Shown: positions 1 to 10,089 of the stretch, piece by piece
How positions within the stretch are numbered: the first letter of the stretch is position 1
How the letters are laid out: every line of letters begins with the position of its first letter
Origin: Harmonia axyridis
Lineage: Eukaryota; Arthropoda; Insecta; Coleoptera; Coccinellidae
Direction: 5' to 3'
Length of the DNA: 64,000 bases
Assembly: GCF_914767665.1 (NCBI RefSeq)
Contig: NC_059506.1
Location: forward strand, 6,324,001-6,388,000
Notes under the pieces: model-generated
What the model was told of the DNA's origin: nothing
The model's database searches: none
Seen by the model: only the letters and a program-made list of their open reading frames with translations
Program-made: the position numbers and the translations under genes

Positions 1-59
1 CTCCCAAGAAAAAAAGATCTACGCCGCCCTTGCACTCAGCATTTTCCAAATTTCAGAAC

Positions 60-215
60 AGAAGTACGGATGCTATGACAAAAAAAACTTGAAAAAATCA
101 AATTTTAACACCCTGTATCTCGAAAAAAAACTTCTTCTGTTCCATTGTTATAGGACTTTATTCTGAAAATTATCCAAGGAATCTCTTACTTTCATTTGTA
201 CCTTCAATTCAGTTA
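60..215. repeat. single-arm fragment of palindromic repeat family D
   Basis: This stretch carries the family D landmarks in order: a tract ending in cttgaaaaaatc, the phrase acaccctgtatctcgaaaa, a 'gggactttattttctt'-like block and a closing block near aaggaatctc. The same order is seen in one arm of the complete element at 61070-61810 and in a worn copy near 58.3-58.9 kb. Only one arm is present here. Confidence 0.55.
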
Positions 216-1325
216 TAGTACTGATAATTGAAAAATCAGCTTGAAAGTTTTTTTTTATGGATTCGAACTTAGTAACTTCCCACTGACATGTATTAAAAAT
301 CTGAACAAAGGGCTATCTGATGTATCTACACCACACACATTAATTGTTTTCAATTTTATGATAATTCGTTTTCTTCACATCGATAATTTTATATTTTTTT
401 CTCCATCTGTCGAGATATTTTGCGTAGAAAGTGCAAATACTAAACCATATTATGAAATTTGCAGTATTTTTAACTAGGAAGATCAATGGAACTGCAATGA
501 ACTATTGTACCAAATTTCAATCATGTAATTTTCACAGTTTTCGAGAGAATCTGTAGATGGCAGACAGATCAGATTTAGGGATTCCGCAAGTTCAGATTCA
601 AATTTATCACTTTATTAGGTCATCTAATAATTAAATATTCCTCAAAAATTTTGAGACATCTTAGAATCATCGGAAATGAAGAACGAAAGATCCAAATTTA
701 TCCAACAGGAAATATAATATCCATTTGTTTGTTAAATCTCTAAAATATAAATACAAAATTAAGAAAAAACAAAAAACTGCAATGGAATCTCAACACGATC
801 GATAAATATGAGAAACGTGATATTATAAAGATATACAAACTTTCATCTTTTTTTTGAAAATTTAGTGGATCAAAAGTGAAAGTTCATGAAAAAAAAAACA
901 TTTTTCATTTCGAACACATGAGTGTTGGAATTGCCTTCTGCAACGATTATTAGACTATATTTTCTCTATTTCAGTCAAGTTTTGTGAAATATTATCGAAA
1001 TTCGATGAAAAATTCAGAAACAACATCCTAGTGACATTTGTATTGTATCTTGGCAGTTGGTGTGACTGTTACGAAATTTGACAGACCACGGAATTTGAAT
1101 TGGAATCGTTCGTTTGGAATTTTTAACTAATTTATATTTACGCTTTAAATTCGTGAATTATGTCTGACGAAATCGATTTAACATCAACAGAATTAAGAGA
1201 AATTGCAAAAAATGTCGCAAATCATTTCACTAAATCCAAATTATATTATATTGACAATTGACGTATGTTGAATTTTGATTGAATTGGAAGTCTGACTAAA
1301 CAACCACAAAACGAAAAATATAACT
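216..1325. other. AT-rich stretch, almost no recognisable content
   Basis: I see no splice-bounded coding exon and no repeat shared with the rest of the window, apart from the short open frame at 1160-1261 listed separately. The longest frame (241-477, +) has low-complexity composition and no recognisable domain. Confidence 0.5.
1160..1261 (+). pseudogene. 33-residue open frame, possible N-terminus of a tyrosine-recombinase-like mobile gene
   Basis: The frame starts MSDEIDLTSTELREIAKNVA and stops after 33 residues. An acidic start followed by an amphipathic helix and a Ser-Lys pair resembles the N-terminal region of Crypton-like recombinases, but this rests on pattern only. It lies just left of the element that holds clearer recombinase fragments. 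It could equally be a chance frame. Confidence 0.2.
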
Positions 1326-1654
1326 GAATATTTCCCTCCTGTCTAAAATTCTATGTATACGGAGAACAATTATCGAAAATTACAGCGACTATTTCCCTCG
1401 TCGTAATTTGCACCAATCAGAAACGCGCAATTTTGAATTACAAATGGTTTCTAGGTGGAAAAACTGTTTGGCAGGACCTGTCAGCAGTTTATTCGCGTTT
1501 ACCCGCGGCAAAACTTGACAGTTGTTGTCACCAAAAATTACAATACCTTTGAAAACAAACGTAATTATAATCTCCAAGGACACCAGAAAACGACGCTCAA
1601 CAATTTTTTCTGATTTTATTGTCAAGTGCTAGTTAGTCAGCTTATATCGTGAAA

Positions 1655-2041
1655 ATGAGTCGCTTTGGAAGCGATTCTTCGTCTAATATTGATCTGGCGA
1701 TTGAGAAAAGTATACCGTATAATACCCTCAGAACTCATACTTCAATATGGAAACAGTTCATGACATTCTGCAAAGCAAAGAACTATGAGCTTATGGAAAA
1801 CACAACTTTAGAACAACTAAACCTAATTCTGAAAGATTGGGCGTGGAATATGAAGAAGGAAAACGGTGAAAATTACAAAGAACTAGTTGTGAAGACAATG
1901 TGGAACACCGTTGCAAAAAAAATGCAAGAAATGTATTTTGTGAAGTGGAAAATAATTTTTGACCCATTTAAAGACATTATCTTTCAAACAATTCCCCTAC
2001 CGTGTACCAAAATTGCAATTTATATTTTAATTGTACCATAA
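1655..2041 (+). pseudogene. Crypton-like tyrosine recombinase, N-terminal fragment (longer copy)
   Basis: The frame begins at an ATG (MSRFGSDSSSNIDLAIEKS) in the left arm of the inverted structure. It resembles the SAM-like N-terminal domain of the ZMYM/QRICH1-type recombinases derived from Crypton transposons: a WKQFMTFCKAKNYEL block, then LEQLNLILKDWAWNMKKENG, then TMWNTVAKKMQEMYF and DPFKDIIF. Homology appears to end after about residue 108, and the remaining residues are low-complexity until the stop. The catalytic domain (Arg...His-x-x-Arg...Tyr) is absent, so this cannot be an active recombinase. The family assignment is from remembered motif pattern and has not been tested by search. 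Confidence 0.5.
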
Positions 2042-2167
2042 ATAATTAAATTTTTAGTATTTTGGATGAAATGAAATTGAGTATCTGTTTTCAAATTAAT
2101 ACCTATACATAGGTAATGCATGCAGAATAATCTGTTACTCAGGAAATAGTCTTGTCAAATACCATTC

Positions 2168-2363
2168 GGGCATCTAATTTTTCCTGTGAAAAAAATCGAA
2201 AAAACACATTGCAAAGTAATATTTTTTGACAAAAAGCATTCGTGCAGGTGCAAAAATCCTCGTCTTCGACTCGGATTTTTGTTGCCACCAGCACTCATGC
2301 TTCTTGTCAAAATATTACTTAGCAACGTGTTTTTTCGATTCTTTTCGGAAAAATTAGATGCCC
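2168..2363. repeat. ~196-bp palindromic MITE nested in the left arm
   Basis: The ends are gggcatctaatttttcc and its inverse ggaaaaattagatgccc. The two halves mirror each other around the cgtcttcgact region at about 2270. An inverted twin lies at 3096-3291 in the other arm, so the MITE was probably present before the arms were duplicated. The open frames across it (2186-2395 + and 3046-3273 -) are products of the palindrome and not genes. Confidence 0.6.
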
Positions 2364-3342
2364 TTATGATATTACTTACGATAATTGCATTGTAGGAAGC
2401 GAAACTGCACTGCGATAATTGTTCTGTTCATAAATGCATAGTTTCTATGCATCTTACACAGTTCGAATCTATGGCAATTCCATTCTAAATCAGTTTGACA
2501 AGTAATGTAACAGTTTATTCGGGAAATATTCCCCCAAATTACACTCGTGCATCACAATGACCGGATAATTTTGCATTCCAGCGTGTTTTCTTTGAAAAAC
2601 TGCATTCGGTCATTTTCATTTTTGGAGAAAGAGCCCTCCACCTTCGGTGTCGGGCTCTTTCTCCAAAAATGAAAATGAACTCATGCAGTTTTTATGACAA
2701 CACGCTGTCATGCAAAATTATCGGTAATTTTGATGCACTTGAGCAATTACTTATGAAAACTATGCTGTAATGAGTTCATTACATCACTGTTTTTAGAACT
2801 GTAATGAACTCATTACGATACTGAAATTGAGAAAAGATATTTCAATTTCGAAAAATGCATAACACTCTGAATTTCTATTTGAGTTTCAATATCAATGCTA
2901 TCAATATGGAGTCATCCATAACTTCATCATAACTTCAAAATTATATTGCGTTTTATCGAAGCAATTGTTTTGATCAACTTGTTCAAATAGAAGATTTTGA
3001 CAAAAATATCAATACAGAACTTTGCCCATAATGTCTATTCGTTGTTCATTTTAAAACGTTCAAATGAAATAAAATTGTCGTAAGTAATATCATAAGGGCA
3101 TCTAATTTTTCCGAAAAGAATCGAAAAAACACGTTGCTAAGTAATATTTTGACAAGAAGCATGAGTGCTGGTGGCAACAAAAATCCGAGTCGAAGACGAG
3201 GATTTTTGCACCTGCACGAATGCTTTTTGTCAAAAAATATTACTTTGCAATGTGTTTTTTCGATTTTTTTCACAGGAAAAATTAGATGCCCGAATGGTAT
3301 TTGACAAGACTATTTCCTGAGTAACAGATAATTCTGCATGCA

Positions 3343-3597
3343 TTACCTATGTATTGTCTTCACAACTAGTTCTTTGTAATTTTCACAGTTTTCCTTCTTC
3401 ATATTCCACGCCCAATCTTTCAGAATTAGGTTTAGTTGTTCTAAAGTTGTGTTTTCCATAAGCTCATAGTTATTTGCTTTGCAGAATGTCATGAACTGTT
3501 TCCATATTGAAATATGAGTTCTGAAGGTATTATACGGTATACTTTTCTCAATCGCCAGATCAATATTAGACAAAGAATCGCTTCCAAAGCGACTCAT
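3343..3597 (-). pseudogene. Crypton-like tyrosine recombinase, N-terminal fragment (shorter copy)
   Basis: This is the mirror copy of the fragment at 1655-2041 and differs at a handful of residues (for example Ser to Leu, Lys to Asn). It ends earlier, after ENYKELVVKT, because about 209 bp that follow in the left copy are missing here. It lacks all catalytic residues and must be non-functional. It is evidence for inverted duplication followed by an internal deletion. Confidence 0.5.
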
Positions 3598-3862
3598 TTT
3601 CACGATATAAGCTGACTAACTAGCACTTGACAATAAAATCAGAAAAAATTGTTGAGCGTCGTTTTCTGGTGTCCTTGGAGATTATAATTACGTTTGTTTT
3701 CAAAGGTATTATAATTTTTGGTGACAACAACTGTCAAGTTTTGCCGCGGGTAAACGCGAATAAACTGCTGACAGGTCCTGCCAAACAGTTTTTCCACCTA
3801 GAAACCATTTGTAATTCAAAATTGCGCGTTTCTGATTGGTGCAAATTACGACGAGGGAAATA

Positions 3863-4029
3863 GTCAAAAAAAACATATTTTCAAAAATTTGTTTAGTTTA
3901 GTTTGGTTCAGCTGGGGGCCCCCTTGGGCCGGGGCCCTCGGCGATCGCCGGCCTGGCCAGACCGGGCCTGGCTATTTCTATGTCCAAAAAAATACATTTC
4001 CTTCCGAAGAAATCTTTGAGGAAATATAA
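3863..4029. other. short GC-rich island in AT-rich DNA
   Basis: Bases about 3912-3972 are almost all G and C, with ggggccc, ggcgatcgcc and ggcctggccag blocks, while both flanks are AT-rich. The composition looks like the GC-rich termini of some DNA transposons. GC-richer pieces with 'cgtatctagg' or 'ccctagatacgg' phrases occur at 59100-59180 and 63790-63850, but they are not clear copies of this one. Confidence 0.4.
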
Positions 4030-4240
4030 AAGAAAGCAATTAGCTATAATTTAAAGGGTTATCCACAGCATTTTCATAGTGAATTTTAACAATTTCAGTG
4101 CGTTGTTGAATCTTGTATTGTTCCATTTCAGGCAGTGGCGTAGTTTTACTCGTCCAATGTCAAAATATGACACCTTCAAACGTTTGAAGGTGTCATATTT
4201 TGACATCTATCGCTATCTGGGTAGCTTTTTTTTTAATGAA
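4030..4240 (-). pseudogene. remnant of rosa-like mariner transposase N-terminus
   Basis: On the - strand a start codon near 4129 is followed by a QQRTEIVKIHYEN-like reading that matches the N-termini of the fragments at 18778-19440 and 41870-42060. It breaks after about 25 codons. The sequence upstream of the start includes the perfect palindrome at 4158-4205. Confidence 0.4.
4158..4205. repeat. perfect 48-bp palindrome
   Basis: The 48 bases are an exact inverted repeat with no spacer, centred on aaacgttt at 4181/4182. It lies just upstream (on the - strand) of a dead rosa-like transposase start. A trace of the same tgtcaaa...tgaca sequence is seen beside the related fragment near 42040, so it may derive from the element's terminal region. 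Confidence 0.85.
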
Positions 4241-4420
4241 TGATGGTTAGAAATAATCCGACAAATAGTGGAATTTTCGGATCATTGTATTGTCGAATAT
4301 CCATGACTATGAAAAGGAACTTTATCTCTTCGTTATGGCCTTACAGAATCCCACCCCAGAAATATTTGAAATGTATTTTGCGAGAAGAAATAACATTTAT
4401 CCATCATTCATTTGAAATGT

Positions 4421-5752
4421 AGCGGGTGTTTTTTTTTCGAGGTATATAACTTTAAGTTGACATTACTGTTCAAGATGGCGACCGATTTAACAGCTGTCAA
4501 ATGATTTATTCTCAGTTTGGTTTGGCAATTCATCATGAATAGACTCACGCCTGAACAACGCTTGCAAATAATGCAATTTTATTTCGAAAATAATGGTTCT
4601 GTGCGGAATACGTATCGCGCACTACGTCCATTTTATCGTCGACAAAATCGTCCATCAGAGCAGTCAATTCGATTAACCATGGAACGTTTTCGCACCACGT
4701 TTACTCTTATTGATAACTCGCATCCCCAGAGATGCCGTACGGTGCGTACAGAAGAAGCTATTGCTGCTGTAGAGCGTAGCATTGAGGAAGACCCGAATGA
4801 GTCTATCCGCCATCGAGCACAGGAATTGGATCTGTGTCCATCCACTTTATGGAAGATTTTGCGGAAGGATCTTGGTTTGCGTGCTTACAAAATCCAACTC
4901 GTGCAAGAATTGAAGCCAAACGATCATCAAGTAAGGCGTAGATTCGTCGAATGGGCCCAAAATGAGATTGCCGTTGTTCCCGATTTTCATAAACGAATTT
5001 TGTTTAGCGATGAAGCGCACTTGAATTCAAACAAGTGCGCTGTTTGTCTTTTGTTTGTTGACGTATACGTCAAAAATCAAAACTGCCGCATTTGAAGTGA
5101 AGCTAATCCTCAAGTGTATGTCGAAACACCGTTACATCCAGAAAAACTGACTGTTTGGTGCGCTTTATGGGCTGGTGGAATCATTGGTCCGTACTTCTTC
5201 AAAAACGATGATGGCCAGAACGTTACAGTCAATGGTGTTCGGATAGAGTCATGATTACTGACTTTTTCATTCCTGAATTGAACAACCATGATGTCCAGGA
5301 GCTGTGGTTCCAACAAGACGGCGCAATAAGTCACACAGCTCGTGCCACAATCGATTTATTGAAAGATGCGTTTGGTGATCGCCTAATTTCATGTTTTGGA
5401 CCTGTGAATTGGCCTCCAAGATCTTGTGATTTAACACCGCTAGACTACTTTCTGTGGGGCTATGTAAAGTCATTGGTCTATGCGGATATGCCACAAACCC
5501 TTGACCATTTGGAAGACAACATTCGCCGTGTTATTGCCGATATACGGCCACAAATGTTGAAAAAATCATCGAAAATTGGACGTCCAGATTGTACTACATC
5601 CGAGCTAGCCGTGGCGGTCATATGCCAGAAATCATATTTAAAATGTAATGCCACAAGATTATCTTGCGGATAAATAAAATTCATGTCAATCGAATAATCC
5701 ATCGTTGTTTCATTGCAATTTAAAATTCTATAGCTCTAAAAAAACACCCTAT
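4421..5752 (+). mobile_element. DD41D rosa-like mariner element, decayed
   Basis: Short inverted ends are visible: gggtgttttttttt on the left (from about 4424) and aaaaaaacaccct on the right (to about 5750), with TA at the outer edges. The 1.3-kb length and single transposase frame fit a Tc1/mariner-superfamily element. The gene inside has several disabling changes, so the element is dead. Confidence 0.75.
4535..5648 (+). pseudogene. rosa-like mariner transposase (DD41D), frameshifted
   Basis: The gene starts MNRLTPEQRLQIMQFYFEN and runs through two helix-turn-helix domains (about residues 1-110) into a DDE catalytic domain. The three catalytic acids are visible in FSDEAHL, WFQQDGA and DLTPLDYFLW. 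The last two aspartates are separated by 41 residues, which is the rosa-type spacing; mariner proper has 34. Damage includes a scrambled segment after AHLNSNK, a Trp-to-stop at about 5094, a frameshift near 5240 and a one-base loss near 5565 that derails the C-terminus. Several related fragments elsewhere in the window show this family was once active here. Confidence 0.8.
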
Positions 5753-6156
5753 ATTAATCTTATTTTTCTTTTCGGTGAATCAAATCCTCAACAATTTTGT
5801 TTATATATGAGTACGCATTTTGAAGCCAGACCTGTACACTATTCACGAAAATATCGAATAGAAATCATTTTAATTGAAGGGTGAGAATTACGAAGAGAAA
5901 ATAAACACCTGCTCGACAAAACAGTGCATTCTGTTCTTGTCACGATACAATTGGAGTTGGAAGTTGAAATCATTAATATCACAGTTGTTTACAGGAAATC
6001 TTATGTTTATCGCAGGATTAGAAGTTATTTATAAAAGTCAAAATTCGGGTCTTTGATTGTTACAGCTTTTGAAATCTCATTTATAAACGTCTAGAACTTT
6101 GTGCCAAACAGTCTTTATTGAGCAAGCTATGACGTGATATATTTGAGGTGGATAAA
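5753..6156. other. 5' flank of the single-exon IR gene
   Basis: This is AT-rich sequence between the rosa-like element and the first IR gene. A tataaaagt-like phrase near 6030 and several short A/T tracts could serve as core promoter, but none can be assigned with confidence. No other gene or repeat was recognised. Confidence 0.3.
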
Positions 6157-7845
6157 ATGTCGCTTAAACATCGGAATATAACATCTACTATTCTCATTTT
6201 TAGTTGTTTAGATAGAGTTCTTCAACTGTACCAAGAAGATGTTGTATTTTCAGTGAATACCGGTTATTCGCCAAAAACTCCATCGATTCAATATCGCACA
6301 GAACTAAACTGCAAATACGTGTACCTTATAAGACCGAAAATTTATGTCATTGAGTATACTGATGATGATCTGGGGGATATTCTGCAATGCTTGGAATATT
6401 GCACTTTTTTCAATCCAGCTGCTTTGTTCATACTGATCGTGGACTTTGTCGATTCTCAAATTGTGAACGTTTTAACGAGATACTTCATTTATTCCTTCGT
6501 TATTGTCGAATATTCTGGGACTGATTCCAAAACCTTTTATGGAATGCCATCAGATGATCCATCGACTAATTTTACTGAACCCGTAAAGATCGGTCAATGC
6601 ACATCGACAACGATGTCTCTTACAAAAATAATGGTAGAACGAATGCCCTCTACATATGAATGGGACAATCCAGTCCTTAAGATTGGACTAGGACACAGCC
6701 CTCCATATATTATTCAAGAATCTCCAGGAGGCCCTTTCAAAGGAGTAGACATCGATATTGTAGAATTTATAGCCGCCAGAATGAAATTCAAGCCAGAATA
6801 TGCACCAACTCCAAATTTCGTGGGTAACAAAAAGAATATCACTTATGATGGTATTTTAGGATTACTAGCCAGGAAGTCTGCAGGTATGGTTATGGGAGGT
6901 ATATTCGCCACCAAAGACTCCTACTTGGACTTCGCAATTTCCTATCCAATTCACAGGACAACTTATTCTTGGTTCGTACCAGGACCAATTTTCATTCCAT
7001 TTTGGAGGAGGATGCTCCTCATCTTTCAACCAACAGTTTCTTTAGCAATAATCTCTTTTTACATCTTGATGACTATCGTTCAATTCGTATTCAATCGTTT
7101 AAATTCGAAGGGAGGATACGCATTTTATGACGAATTCTTCAAGTTATATTCTTCATCAGTCAGCGCTCCAATCAGGGTAGCTCAAACAGAAGAGTACTCT
7201 AAGAAGATTTTCTACATCTGCTGGTTCCTGTTTTGGCTGATCTTGAACGCCTCATTTTCGTCGAAACTCTTGGAGAATCTAATTCAGACCAAATATTATT
7301 TTCCTATCGATTCTTTAGAAACTTTGAACGAAATCAAGTTGGAGGTATGTATCCTGAAAGACTTGGAGTTCAGTTTGAAGGGTTATGGAGGAAGAGTGAT
7401 GACATGCGAAGATTGCGCTGATTGTTTAAATAGAACAGCTCATCAGAAGGACTTAGTGACTGTGAGGAATACTGATTTGGTGGATTTTTATAAATCGAAA
7501 TATTATGTAAATTCTCTCGGAGACCCTTTGATATTTGCTTTGAAGGAAAAATATTTCGCTATATATAATGTGATGATATTCAGGAAAAACCATCCTATTT
7601 TCCGAAGGTTCAACGAAATATTACGAAGAATGATCAGCTCTGGTATAATTGCCCGTATGAGGCAGAAATATAAAACATTTTTGAGTAAGAGCCCGAAAGT
7701 TGAAAAAAAATGGAGAATACTGCAAATGAATCGGTTGAAATTTATATTTCAATTTTGGTTGTATGGTTTGATATTCAGCAGCTTAGTGTTTGTTTTAGAA
7801 ATAGTTTTAAGTAAGCACGATGTATCTATTCAATGTGAAAACTGA
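6157..7845 (+). CDS. divergent ionotropic receptor (IR), single exon
   Basis: Predicted ligand-gated cation channel subunit of the insect ionotropic receptor family, related to ionotropic glutamate receptors and usually acting in chemosensory neurons. The 562-residue frame starts at the first ATG (MSLKHRN) and has a hydrophobic signal-like stretch at about 9-25, a poorly conserved N-terminal domain, and a ligand-binding lobe S1 with FKGVDIDIVEFIAARMKF at about 195. Transmembrane helices lie at about 288-312, 351-367 and 527-551, with the second lobe (S2) between the last two. A Cys cluster (CEDCADC) sits in S2. The length fits divergent IRs, and I see no break. It is a paralogue of the IR at 16300-21899, with matching GILG, RKNHPIF and C-x-DC/C-x-SC landmarks. 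It lacks the intron found there. The ligand is unknown. Confidence 0.88.
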   Translation: MSLKHRNITSTILIFSCLDRVLQLYQEDVVFSVNTGYSPKTPSIQYRTELNCKYVYLIRPKIYVIEYTDDDLGDILQCLEYCTFFNPAALFILIVDFVDSQIVNVLTRYFIYSFVIVEYSGTDSKTFYGMPSDDPSTNFTEPVKIGQCTSTTMSLTKIMVERMPSTYEWDNPVLKIGLGHSPPYIIQESPGGPFKGVDIDIVEFIAARMKFKPEYAPTPNFVGNKKNITYDGILGLLARKSAGMVMGGIFATKDSYLDFAISYPIHRTTYSWFVPGPIFIPFWRRMLLIFQPTVSLAIISFYILMTIVQFVFNRLNSKGGYAFYDEFFKLYSSSVSAPIRVAQTEEYSKKIFYICWFLFWLILNASFSSKLLENLIQTKYYFPIDSLETLNEIKLEVCILKDLEFSLKGYGGRVMTCEDCADCLNRTAHQKDLVTVRNTDLVDFYKSKYYVNSLGDPLIFALKEKYFAIYNVMIFRKNHPIFRRFNEILRRMISSGIIARMRQKYKTFLSKSPKVEKKWRILQMNRLKFIFQFWLYGLIFSSLVFVLEIVLSKHDVSIQCEN

Positions 7846-8084
7846 AAACAATAATAATAATGCTTTTGAATTATTTGAAAAAACTCTAAACCTATACTTA
7901 TAATTTTGATAACTGCGTTTCAAAAGTGTAGATTAAAAAAAAATCTCTCGTTTGTCTCACTTTTCTCTCTGCAGAAGATTTGATAGTTAGCTGCTTTATA
8001 TTCCGAATTCAGTCGGTGCTTGGTAATAAATCTAGATGAAAATTATAAAGAATTTCATAGAAACTCAAAAATTGTACTTATATT
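7846..8084. other. 3' flank of the IR gene
   Basis: This AT-rich sequence follows the IR stop. The phrase ggtaataaatc near 8022 could contribute to polyadenylation. Nothing else was recognised before the inverted repeat that starts near 8085. Confidence 0.3.
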
Positions 8085-9100
8085 TATTTATATTCTTCTT
8101 CAAGAAAAAAATACAAAAAAAAAGAAGTACAATTTCAAGTATGTAATAATATCATACGATATTAATTATCTATCTGGTTAATATATCAACAAAAATGCCA
8201 TCAACATAACCATTGTCAAACGGAAGATTTCCACTATATTACGTAGGAATCATAATCGAAAGTAATACAAGGAGAATGCATGTCATCAAAGGAGAGTAGC
8301 GATATACCGGTTTCACCCTTGTTAGGGATCATCAGTACCGCATAACTCAACCCAAGATGACGAACAAACGAAATAGTAGGCACTTTATTGAAAGCTGGCA
8401 GGCGCAAATCAGTATGATTACTGCTTGACATGCATTCTCGTTGGGTTACTTTCGTTTATGATTCCTTCTTCTTCTGTTTGACAATGGTTATGTTGATGGC
8501 ATTTTTGCTGATACATTAACCAGATAGATAATTAATATCGTATGATATTATTACATACTTGAAATTGAACTTCTTTTTTTTTGTATTTTCTTCATTCATT
8601 ACCAAGTATCAGCCATTTTATTTATTATATTTCGCGCTGTACGTCGCTCAGGCTGAAAAACAGAGGATTTTCCTGGTTGGCGTGGAAATAACGTTTTCGG
8701 AGGTAGTTAGGTTTTTGTCCACTGGGTGGCGCATCGCAGTAATCATATTGCTTTGCGCCTGCCAGCTTTCAATAGTGTGCCCACTATTTCGTTTGTTCGT
8801 CATCTTGGGTTGAGTTATGCGGTACTGTTGATCCCTAACAAAGGTGAAACCGGTATATCGCTACTCTCCCTTGATGACATACATTCTCCTTGGGTTACTT
8901 TCGATTATGATTCCTATGTAATATCGTGGAAATCTTTTGTTTGACAATGGTTATGTTGATGGCATTTTTGGTGATACATTAACCAGATAGATAATTAATA
9001 TCGTATGATATTATTACATACTTGAAATTGTACTTATTTTTGTTTTTGTATTTTCTTCATTCATTACCAAGTATCAGCCATTTTATTTATTATTCTTCAA
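8085..9100. repeat. compound inverted and direct repeat (family F)
   Basis: A unit running from caatggttatgttgatggc through ccagatagataatta to cttgaaattg is present three times: inverted at about 8115-8215 and direct at about 8483-8570 and 8943-9032. A second unit (ggtttcacccttgttaggg and neighbours) is inverted at 8232-8440 and direct at 8740-8935. The tail tcattaccaagtatcagcc appears at 8597 and 9065. The layout is an inverted repeat with one arm re-duplicated. The short frames crossing it are by-products. Confidence 0.75.
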
Positions 9101-9135
9101 GAAAGTTCAAAGCTTCAATTCGTCACATATTTATA

Positions 9136-10069
9136 CAGGGTGATTCACCGCCATGCCCTTTTTGACGTTTATGGAGAACTAATCATGAATTTATGCTGAA
9201 AATTTGCATATCAGGATTTGAGACAATGTTCTTTCTCTCTGAAATATTTTCTGATATCTATAACTTTCGGTTATACCGGAAACCGGACTACTAGATCCTT
9301 ATTACAAATGGCACACCCAGTATATTATTACTTTATTAGCTTATTTGATGAAAATTTCAGCAATATGACGTAACTTGGGCAAAAACTCAACTGATCATGA
9401 GTAAATGGAATTCTTATGAAAAAAATGATGACAACGAGGAGTGAGGACTGACATTTTGTTTGAATATTTATGCAGGAAAAAAAAAACCTTTTTCATTTTC
9501 GATCCTGCAAATACGTAGTAATATAAGAATAAGAATGTTTGTGGTTTCGACCAAAAATGTACAGGGTGTTTCTCGGTAGACAATGAACTTAAACAACTCA
9601 AATTCATCAAAACTCAAGATTTTCAAATCAGAACTTACTTTTAGGTATAGAGTTTGTTGTAGTCTTATAATAATACATATGTTTTTACTGAATTGAAAAT
9701 GAAAAAAGCATTTTCGGAAAAACTTTTTTTGCAGAAATATTCAACAAAATTCAGTCCTCATCGCCACCATTTTTTTCATAAGAATCCATTTAACTCATAA
9801 ACCGTTGAGTTTTTATCCAAGTTATTGCATATTTCTGAAGTTGTATAATCAAATAAGCTTTCTTATGGTGCAATAATAAACTGGGTGTGCCATATGGAAT
9901 AAGAAAGAAGTAATCTGTTTCCTATATTATAATCGTTGTATAAAGTTGAAATTATCTGAGTATATTTTAGAAAGAAAGATCATTGTCTCAAAATTCTCAA
10001 ATTTTCAGAACAAAATTATGTTACTTAGTAGTTATAAACGTCCAAAAGTTATCGCGGTGATTCACCCTG
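9136..10069. repeat. palindromic repeat family A, copy 1 (divergent)
   Basis: The ends are cagggtgattcaccg and its inverse cggtgattcaccctg, each flanked by TA (9134-9135 and 10070-10071). The two arms mirror each other through landmarks shared by all A copies: ggcacacccagtatatta, a gccaccatttttttcataag-like block and caaaaatgtacagggtgt. The inner element is present but its right half is worn. This is the most divergent of the five A copies. Confidence 0.75.
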
Positions 10070-10089
10070 TATATGCACTCAACTCGATT

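Larger units (their letters stand above)
1326..2752 (+). mobile_element. element X, left copy, interrupted by the palindromic insert
   Basis: The outer left end reads gaatatttccctcctgtc and the right end gcaattactta. The same two ends, inverted, bound a compact ~400-bp element at 43195-43593. In the present copy the X sequence stops near 1389 and resumes near 2380 (gataattgcattgtagg), so about 1 kb of foreign sequence sits inside it. The interior from 2400 to 2752, including a hairpin of about 26-bp arms around 2620-2685, is shared with the compact copy. Confidence 0.5.
1389..3862. repeat. 2.5-kb inverted-repeat structure carrying Crypton-like gene fragments
   Basis: The left arm (1389-2379) and right arm (3072-3862) are near-identical inverted copies. 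Both start at a gactatttccctcgtcg block, contain the same recombinase-like N-terminus reading inward, and hold the same ~196-bp palindromic MITE (2168-2363 and 3096-3291). The right arm lacks about 209 bp found at 1898-2106 in the left arm, so one arm has been deleted since they formed. The spacer (2380-3071) holds part of element X and a ctgtaatgagttcattac hairpin at about 2765-2830 that recurs at 59183-59250. Confidence 0.75.

Noticed and set aside
8085..9100. Spaced repeats considered as a CRISPR-like array
   Set aside because: There are only three long units in mixed orientation with no regular spacers, and the DNA is insect.
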